Shown: positions 8,455-17,072, counted from the stretch's first letter. The stretch: 37,002 nucleotides of DNA from Balneolaceae bacterium (GCA_003561515.1 PWWL01000330.1:1-37002); one strand, 5' to 3'. Numbers and translations: made by a program. Notes: generated by a model not told the origin, from the letters alone.

Positions 8455-9396
8455 ATGGATCGAAAAAACTTCATAAAAAACAGTCTGTACGCCACCACGG
8501 CTTTTGCCACAGGAACCGGCCTGTCACAATTTGAACAAAGCACTTTGAAAGCGTCGGACCTGCTTCAAAAGCACGATTTCAAGCTAAAGTATGCTCCTCA
8601 TTTTGGGATGTTTCAAAACCATGCGGGAAGCAGCCTGATAGATCAGCTCAAGTATATGGCTGATCTCGGGTTTAAAGGGCTTGAGGATAACGGCATGAAA
8701 GGCCGCAGCACGGACATGCAGGAACAAATAGGGCGGCAGCTTCGTGATTCTGGAATGGAAATGGGAGTGTTTGTGGCACACACCATTTACTGGAGCGAAC
8801 CAAGCCTGAGCAGTGGCGACCGGGAAATGAGAGATCGTTTTCTGAATGAAATCCGTGAGTCTGTTGATGTAGCCCGGAGAGTGGGCGCAAAATGGATGAC
8901 GGTTGTACCCGGCCACGTTGATCTCCGCCTTGACAAGGACTACCAGGAGCTGAACGTGATCGATGCACTGAAACGGGCCGCTGAAATTCTGGAGCCTCAC
9001 AATTTAACCATGGTGATTGAGCCGCTGAACACGCTTCACAATCACCCCGGTATGATTCTCACCAAAACGTCGCAGGCGTACAGAATATGTAAACATGTTG
9101 GCAGCCCGGCATGCAAAATTCTGTACGACGCATATCACCAGGCTATTACCGAAGGGAATATGATTCCGAACATGGAGCGGGCCTGGGACCAAATCCCTTA
9201 TTTACAGGTGGGCGATCATCCCGGCCGCCGTGAGCCATACACCGGCGAGGTGAATTACAGGAACATTTTTAAGTTTGTGTATGAAAAGGGGTTTGACGGA
9301 ATTGTGGGAATGGAACACGGCAAATCGGGTGAAGGAAAAGAAGGCGAACTGAGATTGATAGAGGCCTACCTGAAAGCCGATGATTTTGAGGTTTGA
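8455..9396 (+). CDS. Hydroxypyruvate-isomerase-like sugar isomerase/epimerase (TIM barrel), exported
   Basis: I place the start at the ATG at 8455 (313 residues). The longer open frame from 8308 begins within a terminator hairpin, while the shorter one begins with a Tat-like signal (DRKNFIKN then a hydrophobic stretch). The rest is a xylose-isomerase-like TIM barrel related to hydroxypyruvate isomerase. Expected metal and substrate residues are visible: Glu189 in VIEPLN, Asp225 and His228 in LYDAYH, Gln251 in LQVGDHPGR, the loop REPYTGEVNY, and Glu287 in GMEHG. Such enzymes isomerise hydroxypyruvate/tartronate semialdehyde or keto-sugars. The substrate here is unknown. The Tat signal with a lysine in the second position is a weaker variant, so export is likely but not certain. 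Confidence 0.85.
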   Translation: MDRKNFIKNSLYATTAFATGTGLSQFEQSTLKASDLLQKHDFKLKYAPHFGMFQNHAGSSLIDQLKYMADLGFKGLEDNGMKGRSTDMQEQIGRQLRDSGMEMGVFVAHTIYWSEPSLSSGDREMRDRFLNEIRESVDVARRVGAKWMTVVPGHVDLRLDKDYQELNVIDALKRAAEILEPHNLTMVIEPLNTLHNHPGMILTKTSQAYRICKHVGSPACKILYDAYHQAITEGNMIPNMERAWDQIPYLQVGDHPGRREPYTGEVNYRNIFKFVYEKGFDGIVGMEHGKSGEGKEGELRLIEAYLKADDFEV

Positions 9397-9449
9397 ATTT
9401 AAGTAACGTGTATTCGAGATAAGATCCTTAAATTTGGCAATGAAAAAGT

Positions 9450-9569
9450 CCCCTCCTTTTCAAGGAGGGGATTTAGGGGTGGTTGAAAAAGGCCAATGAG
9501 CTAATTTCTCAACTTGAGTCTTGCTCAAAGAGTTGTAACCACCCCCGGCCCCTCCTTACGAAGGAGGGG
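9450..9569. repeat. Nested palindromic element, copy 1 (also a bidirectional terminator between convergent genes)
   Basis: Two perfect hairpins CCCCTCCTT-NNN-AAGGAGGGG (9450-9470 and 9549-9569) bracket a perfect 9-bp inverted arm, GGGGTGGTT at 9476-9484 and AACCACCCC at 9537-9545. The whole unit is therefore a palindrome of palindromes. Outward T-rich stretches occur on both sides (ACTTTTTC leftwards, CGCTTTTT rightwards). The element sits between the convergent isomerase and apbE genes and could terminate both. A second copy lies at 13016. No coding capacity, so it would need a transposase in trans if mobile. Confidence 0.85.
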
Positions 9570-9631
9570 AGACGCTTTTTCCAAAATTCTTATATCGAAC
9601 TCACTTTATTTATCACAATTTTCCATGATGG

Positions 9632-10666
9632 TTAATCCATAAAACGGCCAAAACCATCGGTCGACCATTCTTCAATCTCTCCATTCCTTGCCCGGAAGAA
9701 AATCACTTCGGTATTGTCAATTCCGTTGATCAGTTCCAGGCATTCGTCCGGCTGCATCAGCGTGCATGCGGAGGCTAGGGCATCGGCATACATACCGCTG
9801 TCTGAAATGACGGTTGCCTGGATTCGCTGGGCTGTCCCGAGCCCGGTTTTTGGATTGATAATGTGAGAATATCGCACGCCATCAATGACCACAAACTGAT
9901 ACATATCCCCGGATGTGGTAACCGTTTTATCGCGCAGTTTCAGCGATGCCATCGATCGTTCACCGTCGGTAATTCCCCTGGGCACGGCCACTGTCCAGCT
10001 TTCACGGCCGGCCGGCGGTGCCGATACCGTGATGTCTCCGCCTGCATCTACCAGCGCCGATTCAATGCCAAATTCCATGAGTCTTTCAATGGCTTTTTCC
10101 GCAGCATACCCTTTGGCAATCCCGCCCAGGTCGAGCTGCATGTTCTCTCGTCTCAAACGCACCGATGTGGTCTGCCCGTCAAATTCTATGTGCCGGTAAC
10201 CGACTCTATCGAGCAAACGCTTCAGTTGTTCATCATCCGGCAGTTCCGGTTCGCCCATCATCCGTATGTATCTCCACTCATGGGTTACGGGCCCCATGGT
10301 TACATCAAAAAGTCCGCCCGTGATCTCTGAAATTTGTACAGATATTTTCAGTACATCATACAGGTCGCCGCTGATGTTCATCCATTCGCCGGACCCCGAT
10401 TTTTCTGAAAGCCTGTTTACTTCACTTGTTGAGATATAGTCGCTCATGATCTGGTTGAGCTCCTCAATCCTTTCAAAAGCAGCCTCTGACGCGCGAAATG
10501 CCACGGTTTCATCCACCGTATAAAGGATTATGTTGATCTGCGTTCCCATGTGCCGGGAGTCGAAAGAGAAGCGCTGCAGCTCCTGGGCAGTGCTTGTCTG
10601 AACCACTGCCAACAGCAGGAATCCCGCCAGGATAACGCCCGGAATGCTGTATCGGAAGAGCTTCAT
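9632..10666 (-). CDS. apbE: FAD:protein FMN transferase (ApbE family)
   Basis: ApbE transfers FMN from FAD to a Thr or Ser of target flavoproteins such as Nqr/Rnf subunits outside the cytoplasmic membrane. I choose the ATG at 10666 (344 residues), which gives a clean signal peptide. An ATG ten codons upstream (10696) would put charged residues before it. Visible motifs: RHMGTQINI near the N-terminus, LDLGGIAKGYAAEKAIE (flavin binding), ALVDAGGDI, SHIINPKTG, and the metal-binding MYADALASACTLM. No target flavoprotein is encoded nearby, so the partner is elsewhere in the genome. Convergent with the isomerase gene across the palindromic element. Confidence 0.93.
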   Translation of the reverse strand: MKLFRYSIPGVILAGFLLLAVVQTSTAQELQRFSFDSRHMGTQINIILYTVDETVAFRASEAAFERIEELNQIMSDYISTSEVNRLSEKSGSGEWMNISGDLYDVLKISVQISEITGGLFDVTMGPVTHEWRYIRMMGEPELPDDEQLKRLLDRVGYRHIEFDGQTTSVRLRRENMQLDLGGIAKGYAAEKAIERLMEFGIESALVDAGGDITVSAPPAGRESWTVAVPRGITDGERSMASLKLRDKTVTTSGDMYQFVVIDGVRYSHIINPKTGLGTAQRIQATVISDSGMYADALASACTLMQPDECLELINGIDNTEVIFFRARNGEIEEWSTDGFGRFMD

Positions 10667-10829
10667 ACATTGAAAATAATCAAATCCGGGCACCATTTCT
10701 GAGGGCTGTTTTTTGGGGTGGGAGGGAATAAATCTTGATTTGAATCTTAATGGTAAATAAAGGTCTGCCGGCTAAGCGGCGTGGCTGCTTTTGCTATTAA
10801 CAGCAGCAATGATCTTGTTTAGGTTTCTT

Positions 10830-11105
10830 TCAATAATTCTGAACCTTTTCCAATAATTCAGGAACCCGGTTTTGCACGAAATCCCACATGGCAGCAATGT
10901 CAATAATATCATAACCGTGTGCCAGTATATTTCTGAAATCGATGATCTTTCGATATTCAGGGATCTTGTCAGCCAATTTACCCGGTTCCACTTTCTCCAA
11001 CCGGAATAAGGCTTCACCAATTATTTCGAATTCTCGTTCAATGGCCAGTTGTAATATTCGATCTTCTTGAAACTCTTCATAGGATTTTCCCTCAGTAAAT
11101 TCCAT
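10830..11105 (-). CDS. hepT: HepT-like (HEPN/DUF86) RNase toxin, N-terminally truncated
   Basis: The 91 residues match the HEPN-fold HepT family: FTEGKSYEEFQEDRILQLAIEREFEIIGEA and the signature Arg-X4-His-X-Tyr in FRNILAHGYD. In MntA/HepT systems this is an RNase toxin whose Tyr is AMPylated by the MNT partner. Family members are usually about 110-120 residues and start with another helix before FTEGKS. Here the open frame begins at MEFTEGKS, and a TAG lies three codons before this ATG, so roughly 20 residues are missing. The partner gene at 11152 is directly upstream with a 46-bp gap instead of the usual tight junction. This suggests a deletion or frame damage. It may be inactive. Confidence 0.75.
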   Translation of the reverse strand: MEFTEGKSYEEFQEDRILQLAIEREFEIIGEALFRLEKVEPGKLADKIPEYRKIIDFRNILAHGYDIIDIAAMWDFVQNRVPELLEKVQNY

Positions 11106-11151
11106 GATTTCCTAACAGGAGAGACTTATATCAAGCAATAACTTTCTGGCA

Positions 11152-11454
11152 CTATGCGGCATAAAGAAGTGTTTTAGACTTGTGCACTTCTTCTTCAAAA
11201 AGGTGATTTCGGAATTTTTTGAGATGAATTAAATCAACCGGTTTCTCGTAGATCTTTTCAAGCCTATCTTTTAATCCCATGAACTGGTCAAAAGCACCTT
11301 CAAAACCCGATCTGTTGAATACCACTAAAAAATCCAGGTCGCTTTGCTGAGACAGCTCCCCGGAAACTACAGAACCGAAAACATAGAGTTCCTTAACCTG
11401 AAAGTCTTTACAGGCCTGCTCAAGTTCTTTGGTTTTAAGATCTGATACCTTCAT
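11152..11454 (-). CDS. MNT-type nucleotidyltransferase antitoxin (MntA-like)
   Basis: The 100-residue minimal nucleotidyltransferase has the polymerase-beta-fold motif GSVVSGELSQQSDLDFLV, giving the two metal-binding Asp of S-D-L-D, and a third acidic position in VDLIHL. In the MntA/HepT toxin-antitoxin family this protein AMPylates and silences the HEPN toxin encoded just downstream. The gene precedes hepT on the minus strand. Catalytic residues look intact, unlike the shortened toxin. The family could also include free-standing transferases of unknown role, but the neighbour supports the antitoxin reading. Confidence 0.82.
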   Translation of the reverse strand: MKVSDLKTKELEQACKDFQVKELYVFGSVVSGELSQQSDLDFLVVFNRSGFEGAFDQFMGLKDRLEKIYEKPVDLIHLKKFRNHLFEEEVHKSKTLLYAA

Positions 11455-11811
11455 TGAATTACAATTCGTGCTGTTTAGGGAAATTTAAACAAAAGCAGCA
11501 GTTTTCTCTATTCAGGATTGCGTTTGGTGACAAACTGTGTATGCAGTATAACATGTATTTGTGGACAATCAATAAGCCATTGACCTTACCCGATAATAAT
11601 TCAAACCCACCACCAACACAAATAATATCAGATCTTTGACTGAATAGAGCTTTATCAACTAACTACCGACAAGGTAAGAAGATGTTTTTTGAGTTCAGTC
11701 TGGAACTTCCAGGCGTCACAATTGGCAAGGCAACTATTCTATAGTTGAAGAATAAGCTTTGTAAAGTGAATTGCGGGCAAAAGCATGTTTTGCCAAATCA
11801 ACAATAAATAA
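11455..11811. other. Intergenic region, no gene seen
   Basis: No convincing coding frame. A perfect hairpin GGCAAAA-GCATG-TTTTGCC lies at 11776-11794, just beyond the end of the hydrolase gene on the minus strand. It lacks a T-run, so it is only a weak terminator candidate. CTCTATTCAG (11506) recurs inverted as CTGAATAGAG (11640). One AATCAAC unit followed by degenerate heptads lies at 11796-11816, reminiscent of the array at 2853. Confidence 0.5.
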
Positions 11812-12945
11812 TCATCCATCATCCCTCACTCCAATCACCCGCAGCTCCTCGTCCAGGTCCACGGATGCCATGCCGATTCCGGTGGGGGTAAGCGATTCCT
11901 GTTCGGGATCAACGTACCTCAAATCACGGATGATGACCCGCCAGCCGTCATCGAGCCGGCGCACTTCGTAGTGGGGGAAGCGGATCCAGTTCATCAGCCC
12001 GCGGATATCGGGTGAGCCCAGTGCAGCCTCCACGATGCTGTCGGGTGGTTCGATGGCAATTGGATCCCCGATCAGCTCAAAGCTCTCAGGGTCTGTCCAG
12101 TTCACGACAAAGCGGTAGTAATGAGTGCCCGATGATGCGATGCCCGAACGTTGCAGTGGACGCGCCGGCAGGGGATTGGCCATGACATCCGTAACCTCCA
12201 CGCCCTCAGACGCAAGCTGTGCGCGGGCATGCGAAACGGTCATTCGTGACCCGGTGTACATAAATGCGGTGTAAAGTACAGCACTGCTAAGCAAGATAGC
12301 CGCGATGGGCTCTGCAGCTTGCCGGTATCGGCCCGACCACCGTAATATGGCGATCAAAGCAATTCCTATACCCCAAACAATCTTCGCTGCTGATGGTACA
12401 ATATCAGCTGTAGTGACCAGCGCCGTGAGGGCCGTGCCCAGCACAATCCATCCGGCCAGACTTTTCCACGATTCAGATCGCGCCAGCACCACCGCAGCGC
12501 CGGTCAGCAGCCAGAACCAGGGGTCGATGATAAAGAGGGTGTCGCCATAAAACCAGGTGTCGTTGAACGGCATCAGCAGCCGGACGCCGTAGGTGTTGAG
12601 CCAGTCGAGCAGGGGATGGCTCCATACACCGAGAAACGCGCAAGCAAGAAGCCAGCTTCGGTTCATTGGCGGACCCCGCCGCTCCTTCTTTCGTTTCTGC
12701 AGCAGACGGTCGATGCCGATCATCGCTCCGGCCAGCAATAAGGGCCAGATCATCAGCGCTAGAATGCCGTGGGTCCAGCCGCGCCGGAAGTAGAGGCCGA
12801 AATCATTGCTTACAAACATGGCTAAAGCATCCACATCGGGGATGTTGGCGCCGATCACAAGAGTTGCGGTTGCCAGGGCGGTTTTACGCTTCAGGCCGGC
12901 CTCAGCCATGGTGGCGCCGAACAGGGTATGTGCAATGGGGTCCAT
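11812..12945 (-). CDS. Membrane-bound metal-dependent hydrolase (YdjM/DUF457 family)
   Basis: The 377-residue protein begins MDPIAHTLFGA with a conserved early His. It goes on with NIPDVDAL, WTHGILAL and HPLLDWLNTYG, the His/Asp pattern of the LexA-regulated inner-membrane metal-dependent hydrolase family. About four to six transmembrane helices occupy the first 250 residues, followed by a soluble C-terminal domain of about 130 residues rich in beta strands. Substrate is not known for the family. It stands alone, with long non-coding flanks on both sides, and its regulation cannot be read. Confidence 0.85.
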   Translation of the reverse strand: MDPIAHTLFGATMAEAGLKRKTALATATLVIGANIPDVDALAMFVSNDFGLYFRRGWTHGILALMIWPLLLAGAMIGIDRLLQKRKKERRGPPMNRSWLLACAFLGVWSHPLLDWLNTYGVRLLMPFNDTWFYGDTLFIIDPWFWLLTGAAVVLARSESWKSLAGWIVLGTALTALVTTADIVPSAAKIVWGIGIALIAILRWSGRYRQAAEPIAAILLSSAVLYTAFMYTGSRMTVSHARAQLASEGVEVTDVMANPLPARPLQRSGIASSGTHYYRFVVNWTDPESFELIGDPIAIEPPDSIVEAALGSPDIRGLMNWIRFPHYEVRRLDDGWRVIIRDLRYVDPEQESLTPTGIGMASVDLDEELRVIGVRDDG

Positions 12946-13015
12946 CGATGCTGATTGCAGGTTATGGTTTTAAAAGCTGAGTTCGGTTTAAATGTAATTT
13001 TCGTCTAGCAAAGAA

Positions 13016-13138
13016 GTCCACTCCTCAAGAAGGAAGAAATAAAGGGGGTGGTTGGATACGGTTTAAAATCAACGGTAAAGCTAAATACTCTGAAAAAATT
13101 TTTGAACCACCCCTGACCCCTCCTTATAAAGGAGGGGA
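13016..13138. repeat. Nested palindromic element, copy 2
   Basis: Same plan as the element at 9450. The right hairpin CCCCTCCTT-ATA-AAGGAGGGG (13117-13137) and the 9-bp inverted arm GGGGTGGTT (13045-13053) with AACCACCCC (13105-13113) are identical in stem sequence to copy 1. The left hairpin is decayed (ACTCCTCAAGAAGGA). The internal spacer differs completely. Two copies with conserved stems and unrelated spacers indicate a dispersed repeat family. Confidence 0.82.
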
Positions 13139-13743
13139 GTCCTCCCAATTGTCATTTTATTAAATCGAACTAAGGATTAATTGCAGGTTTTCGAATGACG
13201 ATTACATCTTCAGGTCACTTATCGTCATGCCACCTAACGGTTTTTGATAACGAAGCGTTTAGCAAGGGTTTGAATTTTTTACCGTGAAATTTTTGCGATG
13301 AGATTAGGAATTGAAACCGAAATTTCTTCCTATGAGAATTATAGCAAATGATTGCCACGGAAGCACGGAATAGCACAAAAAACTCCTGTATTCTGCACTT
13401 TTTGATAGTGAAATTTTCTTGTATTAATAATTGATAGATTACGCCTCTGAAAATGAATGTTTAGAAGTCCCTAAACAATTTTAGCCCGTATTCTACCAAA
13501 GAAGGTCTGCTTTTCTAATGAGTTTTCTCGGCCTTGAATTCGCGGTTCGCAAGGCGGAGCGGTGCATTACGAATCCTAAGCCACGCAGGGTATAAATTGA
13601 CCACGAAATATTAGCCATTAAGGCGGGGCCTTGGATTCGTACCGCGCAGCCGAAGCGAACGTCTCGGGAATTCATCGCCTTGATTTTTTGGCACTTTTGC
13701 ATCAAGGCAAAAGTGCAAGAGATAAGTTATTAAAAAAAACAGC
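13139..13743. other. Non-coding region with hairpin and possible repeat remnants
   Basis: About 600 bp between the palindromic element and the end of the GH3 gene, with no recognisable gene. An open frame on the minus strand (13493-13705, 70 codons) has an unlikely composition and no family resemblance. A perfect 10-bp hairpin GCACTTTTGC-ATCAAG-GCAAAAGTGC lies at 13691-13716, about 28 bp beyond the GH3 stop codon. It may mark the 3' end of that transcript, although no T-run follows on the minus strand. Base 13497-13690 is richer in G+C than its AT-rich surroundings, as a relic of a repeat might be. Confidence 0.4.
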
Positions 13744-15999
13744 TTAGCCCTCGTAACAGAAATTCTCTTTTAGTCCGCCGGCCATGAGGCTGAACGTTCC
13801 CGGTTCAAGAATTGGCTTGCCATTCTCATCGGGGTAGGAGAGATGATCGGGGGTTATAGTGAAGCTCATCTTTGCGGACTTTCCGGGCTTAAGGCTTACC
13901 TGTTCAAAATGCTTCAGTTCCTTCACGGGCCTTGAAATCCGTCCCTTATGGGCAGAAATGAACCATAACACGGTTTCTGTGCCTTCCCGGCTGTCGGTGT
14001 TGGTAACCGTGATCTCTGCGGTTAAAGTACCTTTTTGCAAAAGTGTTTTGGTGCCGAGCCTGAACCGGGAATACCGGAATGTAGTATAGCTCAGGCCAAA
14101 TCCGAACGGATATGGGGTGTAGCTATCCTCTTTCTGAATAATCTGGTTGGCATTGTCAATGTCGAAATGGTAGATGCTGCTCTTCTTGTGGTTGTATGGG
14201 AGAAAATGGTTCGGGTGCACCGGGTACGAGAACGGAAGCCTCCCGGTTGGATTGAACCTGCCGCTGATGATACCCGCAATCGCTTCTGCCCCTTCAAAGC
14301 CCGGCAGGCCTGCAAAAAGCATGGCGTCCGAATCTTTAATCTGTTCAGTTACAATGAGCGGCCGGCCCGAAATCAGCACAAACACGAGCGGGGGCTGCGC
14401 TTTCGAAAGAAGCTTCAGCTCGCCGGCCTGACTCTCCGGCAGGCGTAAGTCGTTAATGTTGCCGGCAAACTCACAATAGGGCTCCTCGCCGCCGGCGTAA
14501 ATGAGCAGGTCGAAGTCATTCAGCATGGCAACGAATTCTTTTTGTTCGCTCTGTGAGCCGGAAAGGCCGGGAACATCATTACACCCAAAACAAGTGACTT
14601 CCGCACCGGGAAATTCGCTGCGGAGAGCGTCAAACAGCGTGGGCATCTGCTCCGGAAAACGGGATTCTTCGGCTCCCTGCCATGTCAGCGTCCAGCCGCC
14701 GCAAAAGTTACGTTTACTATTGGCGGAGATGCCGAATAACCCGATGCGTTTAGGTTTGGCAGCAGGAAGAACATCATCGTGGTTCTTTAGCAGAACCATA
14801 GAATCGCGGGCGGCCTCGAGGGCTTTCTTTCTGTTATCGGGGCTGCCTGCGTTTACGGGTGCAGTATCGGGCGGATAAGGATGCTCGAAAAGCCCCAGCT
14901 CAAACTTGATGCGGAGAACCCTTCTCACCGATTCATCGATTCGTTCTTCGGTAATCCTTCCTTCTTCGACCAGTTCCAGAAGAGACTCATTAAAATCGAG
15001 ATGGAGAGGGGTCATGCTAACATCGATGCCGGCCTCAACCGCAGCAAAGGTGGCCTCCTTGAAATTTTGGGCGGTATGGTGAAAATCTTCCAGCTTACCG
15101 ATGTCGTCCCAGTCGGTAATCAACACGCCTTCAAAACCCATGTCTTCGCGAAGAAGCCGGGTCATCAGGGTATAGGAAGCAACTACGGGGATACCACTGA
15201 TCTCACCGGCGTTGGTCATAATTGTCTTTAGTCCTGTATCAATCGCTTTCTGGAATGAAGGGCGATGAAATTCATGAATCTGCTGCATCGATAAATGCAC
15301 CGGAGTTCGATCGCGTCCGCTTCTTGGATCTGAGTAACCGATAAAGTGTTTAGCGGTGGCAGCCTGCCTGTGGGGCAGCGTTTCGCTGCAGTTCTGAAGT
15401 CCATCCACATTGGCAGCGCCCATTTCGGATGCAAGGTGTGGATCTTCGCCATAGGTTTCCCAGAAACGTGGCCAGAGAGGATTTACGCCAAGGTCGAGTA
15501 CGGGGGCAAATATCCAGTGGTGGCCAAGTTCGGCCGATTCAAGCGCCGTCACTTTTCCGGTATTGCGGGCATGCTCGGGATTGAAAGTGGCCCCGAGATT
15601 GATGTTGTGCGGAAAGACGGTGGCTCCCTCAAGGTAGCTGGCCCCATGGATATGGTCAATTCCATAGATGATCGGGATGCCCAGCCGGCTTTCTTCGACG
15701 GCAATTCGGGTCAGTTTGGTCATGAACCTGTGCCAGGTTCGGGCAGGAACGGCCTCCCCGTTCAGAAACGATCCAATATGGTGGTTCCTGATTAAGTCGC
15801 GAGCTTTTTTTAGGTCGAGCTCAATATCTTTTTGTTCGCCGGTTGTGTTGATGAGAGTAACATCAAGCTGCGTCATCTGACCAATTTTCTCACGGAGCGT
15901 CATGCGGCTCAGTAAGTCCTCGATACGTTTTCCAATCGGGTGGTCAGGATTCTTGTAATATGAGGGCCGGACTTGATTCTTTATCCGTATATCCGCCAT
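13744..15999 (-). CDS. Glycoside hydrolase family 3 beta-glucosidase, cytoplasmic
   Basis: The 751-residue protein has the three GH3 parts. An N-terminal TIM barrel contains IYGIDHIHGASY, KHFIGYSDPRSGRDR and the nucleophile motif LITDWDD with Asp296. An alpha/beta sandwich contains YAGGEEPYCEFAGNINDLRL with the likely acid/base Glu. A C-terminal fibronectin-III-like domain is also present. There is no signal peptide, so it should act in the cytoplasm, removing terminal glucose from imported beta-gluco-oligosaccharides. It starts 29 bp after the lacI-type regulator stop, almost certainly in one transcript. Linkage preference (beta-1,3 versus 1,4) is inferred from the locus, not visible in the protein. 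Confidence 0.93.
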   Translation of the reverse strand: MADIRIKNQVRPSYYKNPDHPIGKRIEDLLSRMTLREKIGQMTQLDVTLINTTGEQKDIELDLKKARDLIRNHHIGSFLNGEAVPARTWHRFMTKLTRIAVEESRLGIPIIYGIDHIHGASYLEGATVFPHNINLGATFNPEHARNTGKVTALESAELGHHWIFAPVLDLGVNPLWPRFWETYGEDPHLASEMGAANVDGLQNCSETLPHRQAATAKHFIGYSDPRSGRDRTPVHLSMQQIHEFHRPSFQKAIDTGLKTIMTNAGEISGIPVVASYTLMTRLLREDMGFEGVLITDWDDIGKLEDFHHTAQNFKEATFAAVEAGIDVSMTPLHLDFNESLLELVEEGRITEERIDESVRRVLRIKFELGLFEHPYPPDTAPVNAGSPDNRKKALEAARDSMVLLKNHDDVLPAAKPKRIGLFGISANSKRNFCGGWTLTWQGAEESRFPEQMPTLFDALRSEFPGAEVTCFGCNDVPGLSGSQSEQKEFVAMLNDFDLLIYAGGEEPYCEFAGNINDLRLPESQAGELKLLSKAQPPLVFVLISGRPLIVTEQIKDSDAMLFAGLPGFEGAEAIAGIISGRFNPTGRLPFSYPVHPNHFLPYNHKKSSIYHFDIDNANQIIQKEDSYTPYPFGFGLSYTTFRYSRFRLGTKTLLQKGTLTAEITVTNTDSREGTETVLWFISAHKGRISRPVKELKHFEQVSLKPGKSAKMSFTITPDHLSYPDENGKPILEPGTFSLMAGGLKENFCYEG

Positions 16000-16028
16000 G
16001 TGCGGGTCACATTTTCGTTCAGGTGGGT

Positions 16029-17072
16029 TTATGAGTAATACTTATTGTAGACATTGGCAAATTCTGTCGAGCTTTCTCTGATGCTGAGAGAAACCGGAAC
16101 AAGACTTGTGTAGCCGGTGTGTAAATTTTCAGTGCGTTTTTCCAGTCTGTTGAAAATCAGTTCAAGGGTCTTTTTGCCAAGCAGCTGGTAAGGTGTATGT
16201 ACGGATGTGATGGTAGGTGTGTATAGCTCGCAGGTTGGAAGGTCATCATAGCCAATCACTGCTACATCCTCTGGTATGTGTATACCGTCGCGTATGGCAC
16301 TATGCATAAATCCGAGAGTCTGTCCGTCATTACTGCAAAATATAGCTTCCGGTTTATCTGCCAGCGATTGAAATTCCTTATAAGCGTCTTTTCCTCTCTG
16401 AAAAGAGTAGTCACCGCTGAATTGCCAGGTAAGTTCCATGTTATCGGAGGCATTGATAAAGTCGATAAACCCGCTTTTTCTAAGCATGGCTTCCGACTGT
16501 TTAACGGGCCCCTGTATTATTCCAAGCTTGCTGAAACCTCGATCTTCAAAATGGCTGGCTGCAAGAAATCCGCCTCTGTAGTTATCGAAGGTCACGGTGT
16601 CCATAACCGGGTTTGCAATCGGAGCAATTGATACGAGCGGAAAGTCATCCGATACTATGTCAATCAGCTGTAAATAATCAGCGGCTTTAAATTCGGGAAG
16701 GAAAATTACGGCAGCATCGTAGAATTTTCTGTCCAGTTCGGAAATAATCTGGTTAACCGGCGTTGAGCTATGGCTGATACTAATGAGGCTCATTCTGGCT
16801 TTTGTATCGCGTGTCGACAGATCGAATCCCTCAAAAAGGGAAGCAAAAAATTCTCCGGTAAAGTGCCGGGTAATCATGGCTATGTTAATATTCTTACGCA
16901 GCTCAACCGGGGTATGAATATTCATGAGAGGGTAATTTAATCTGTGCGCGCTCTCAAAAATCTTCCTTTCATTCTCTTTACTGATTTTCCCGGTACGAGA
17001 AAGGGCCCTGGAAACGGTAGAGATCGACAATCCCGTATCTTCTGATATGTCTTTAAGTGTGACCTTTACCAT
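16029..17072 (-). CDS. LacI family transcriptional regulator of the glucan locus
   Basis: The 347-residue protein has an N-terminal LacI helix-turn-helix (VTLKDISEDTGLSISTVSRAL, residues 4-24), the hinge helix region ending AHRLNYP (48-54), and a periplasmic-binding-protein-like sensor domain with FDNYRGGFLAASH and the dimer/ligand region AVIGYDDLPTCELYTPTITSV. Such regulators usually bind CG-centred palindromes and release DNA on binding a sugar inducer. A matching palindrome lies 6 bp before its start codon, suggesting autoregulation. It is cotranscribed with GH3 and divergent from the glycosidase-barrel gene, so it probably controls both arms. Inducer unknown, likely a laminari-oligosaccharide or glucose. 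Confidence 0.93.
   Translation of the reverse strand: MVKVTLKDISEDTGLSISTVSRALSRTGKISKENERKIFESAHRLNYPLMNIHTPVELRKNINIAMITRHFTGEFFASLFEGFDLSTRDTKARMSLISISHSSTPVNQIISELDRKFYDAAVIFLPEFKAADYLQLIDIVSDDFPLVSIAPIANPVMDTVTFDNYRGGFLAASHFEDRGFSKLGIIQGPVKQSEAMLRKSGFIDFINASDNMELTWQFSGDYSFQRGKDAYKEFQSLADKPEAIFCSNDGQTLGFMHSAIRDGIHIPEDVAVIGYDDLPTCELYTPTITSVHTPYQLLGKKTLELIFNRLEKRTENLHTGYTSLVPVSLSIRESSTEFANVYNKYYS

Noticed and set aside
10772-11020. Minus-strand 82-codon frame overlapping hepT
   Set aside because: It is out of frame with the HEPN motif and has no family resemblance.
11454-11639. Forward 61-codon frame after the MNT gene
   Set aside because: Low-complexity product, no start signal and no similarity to any family I know.
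13493-13705. Minus-strand 70-codon frame in the gap before GH3
   Set aside because: Unlikely residue composition, no ribosome site and no recognisable domain; more likely part of a non-coding relic.
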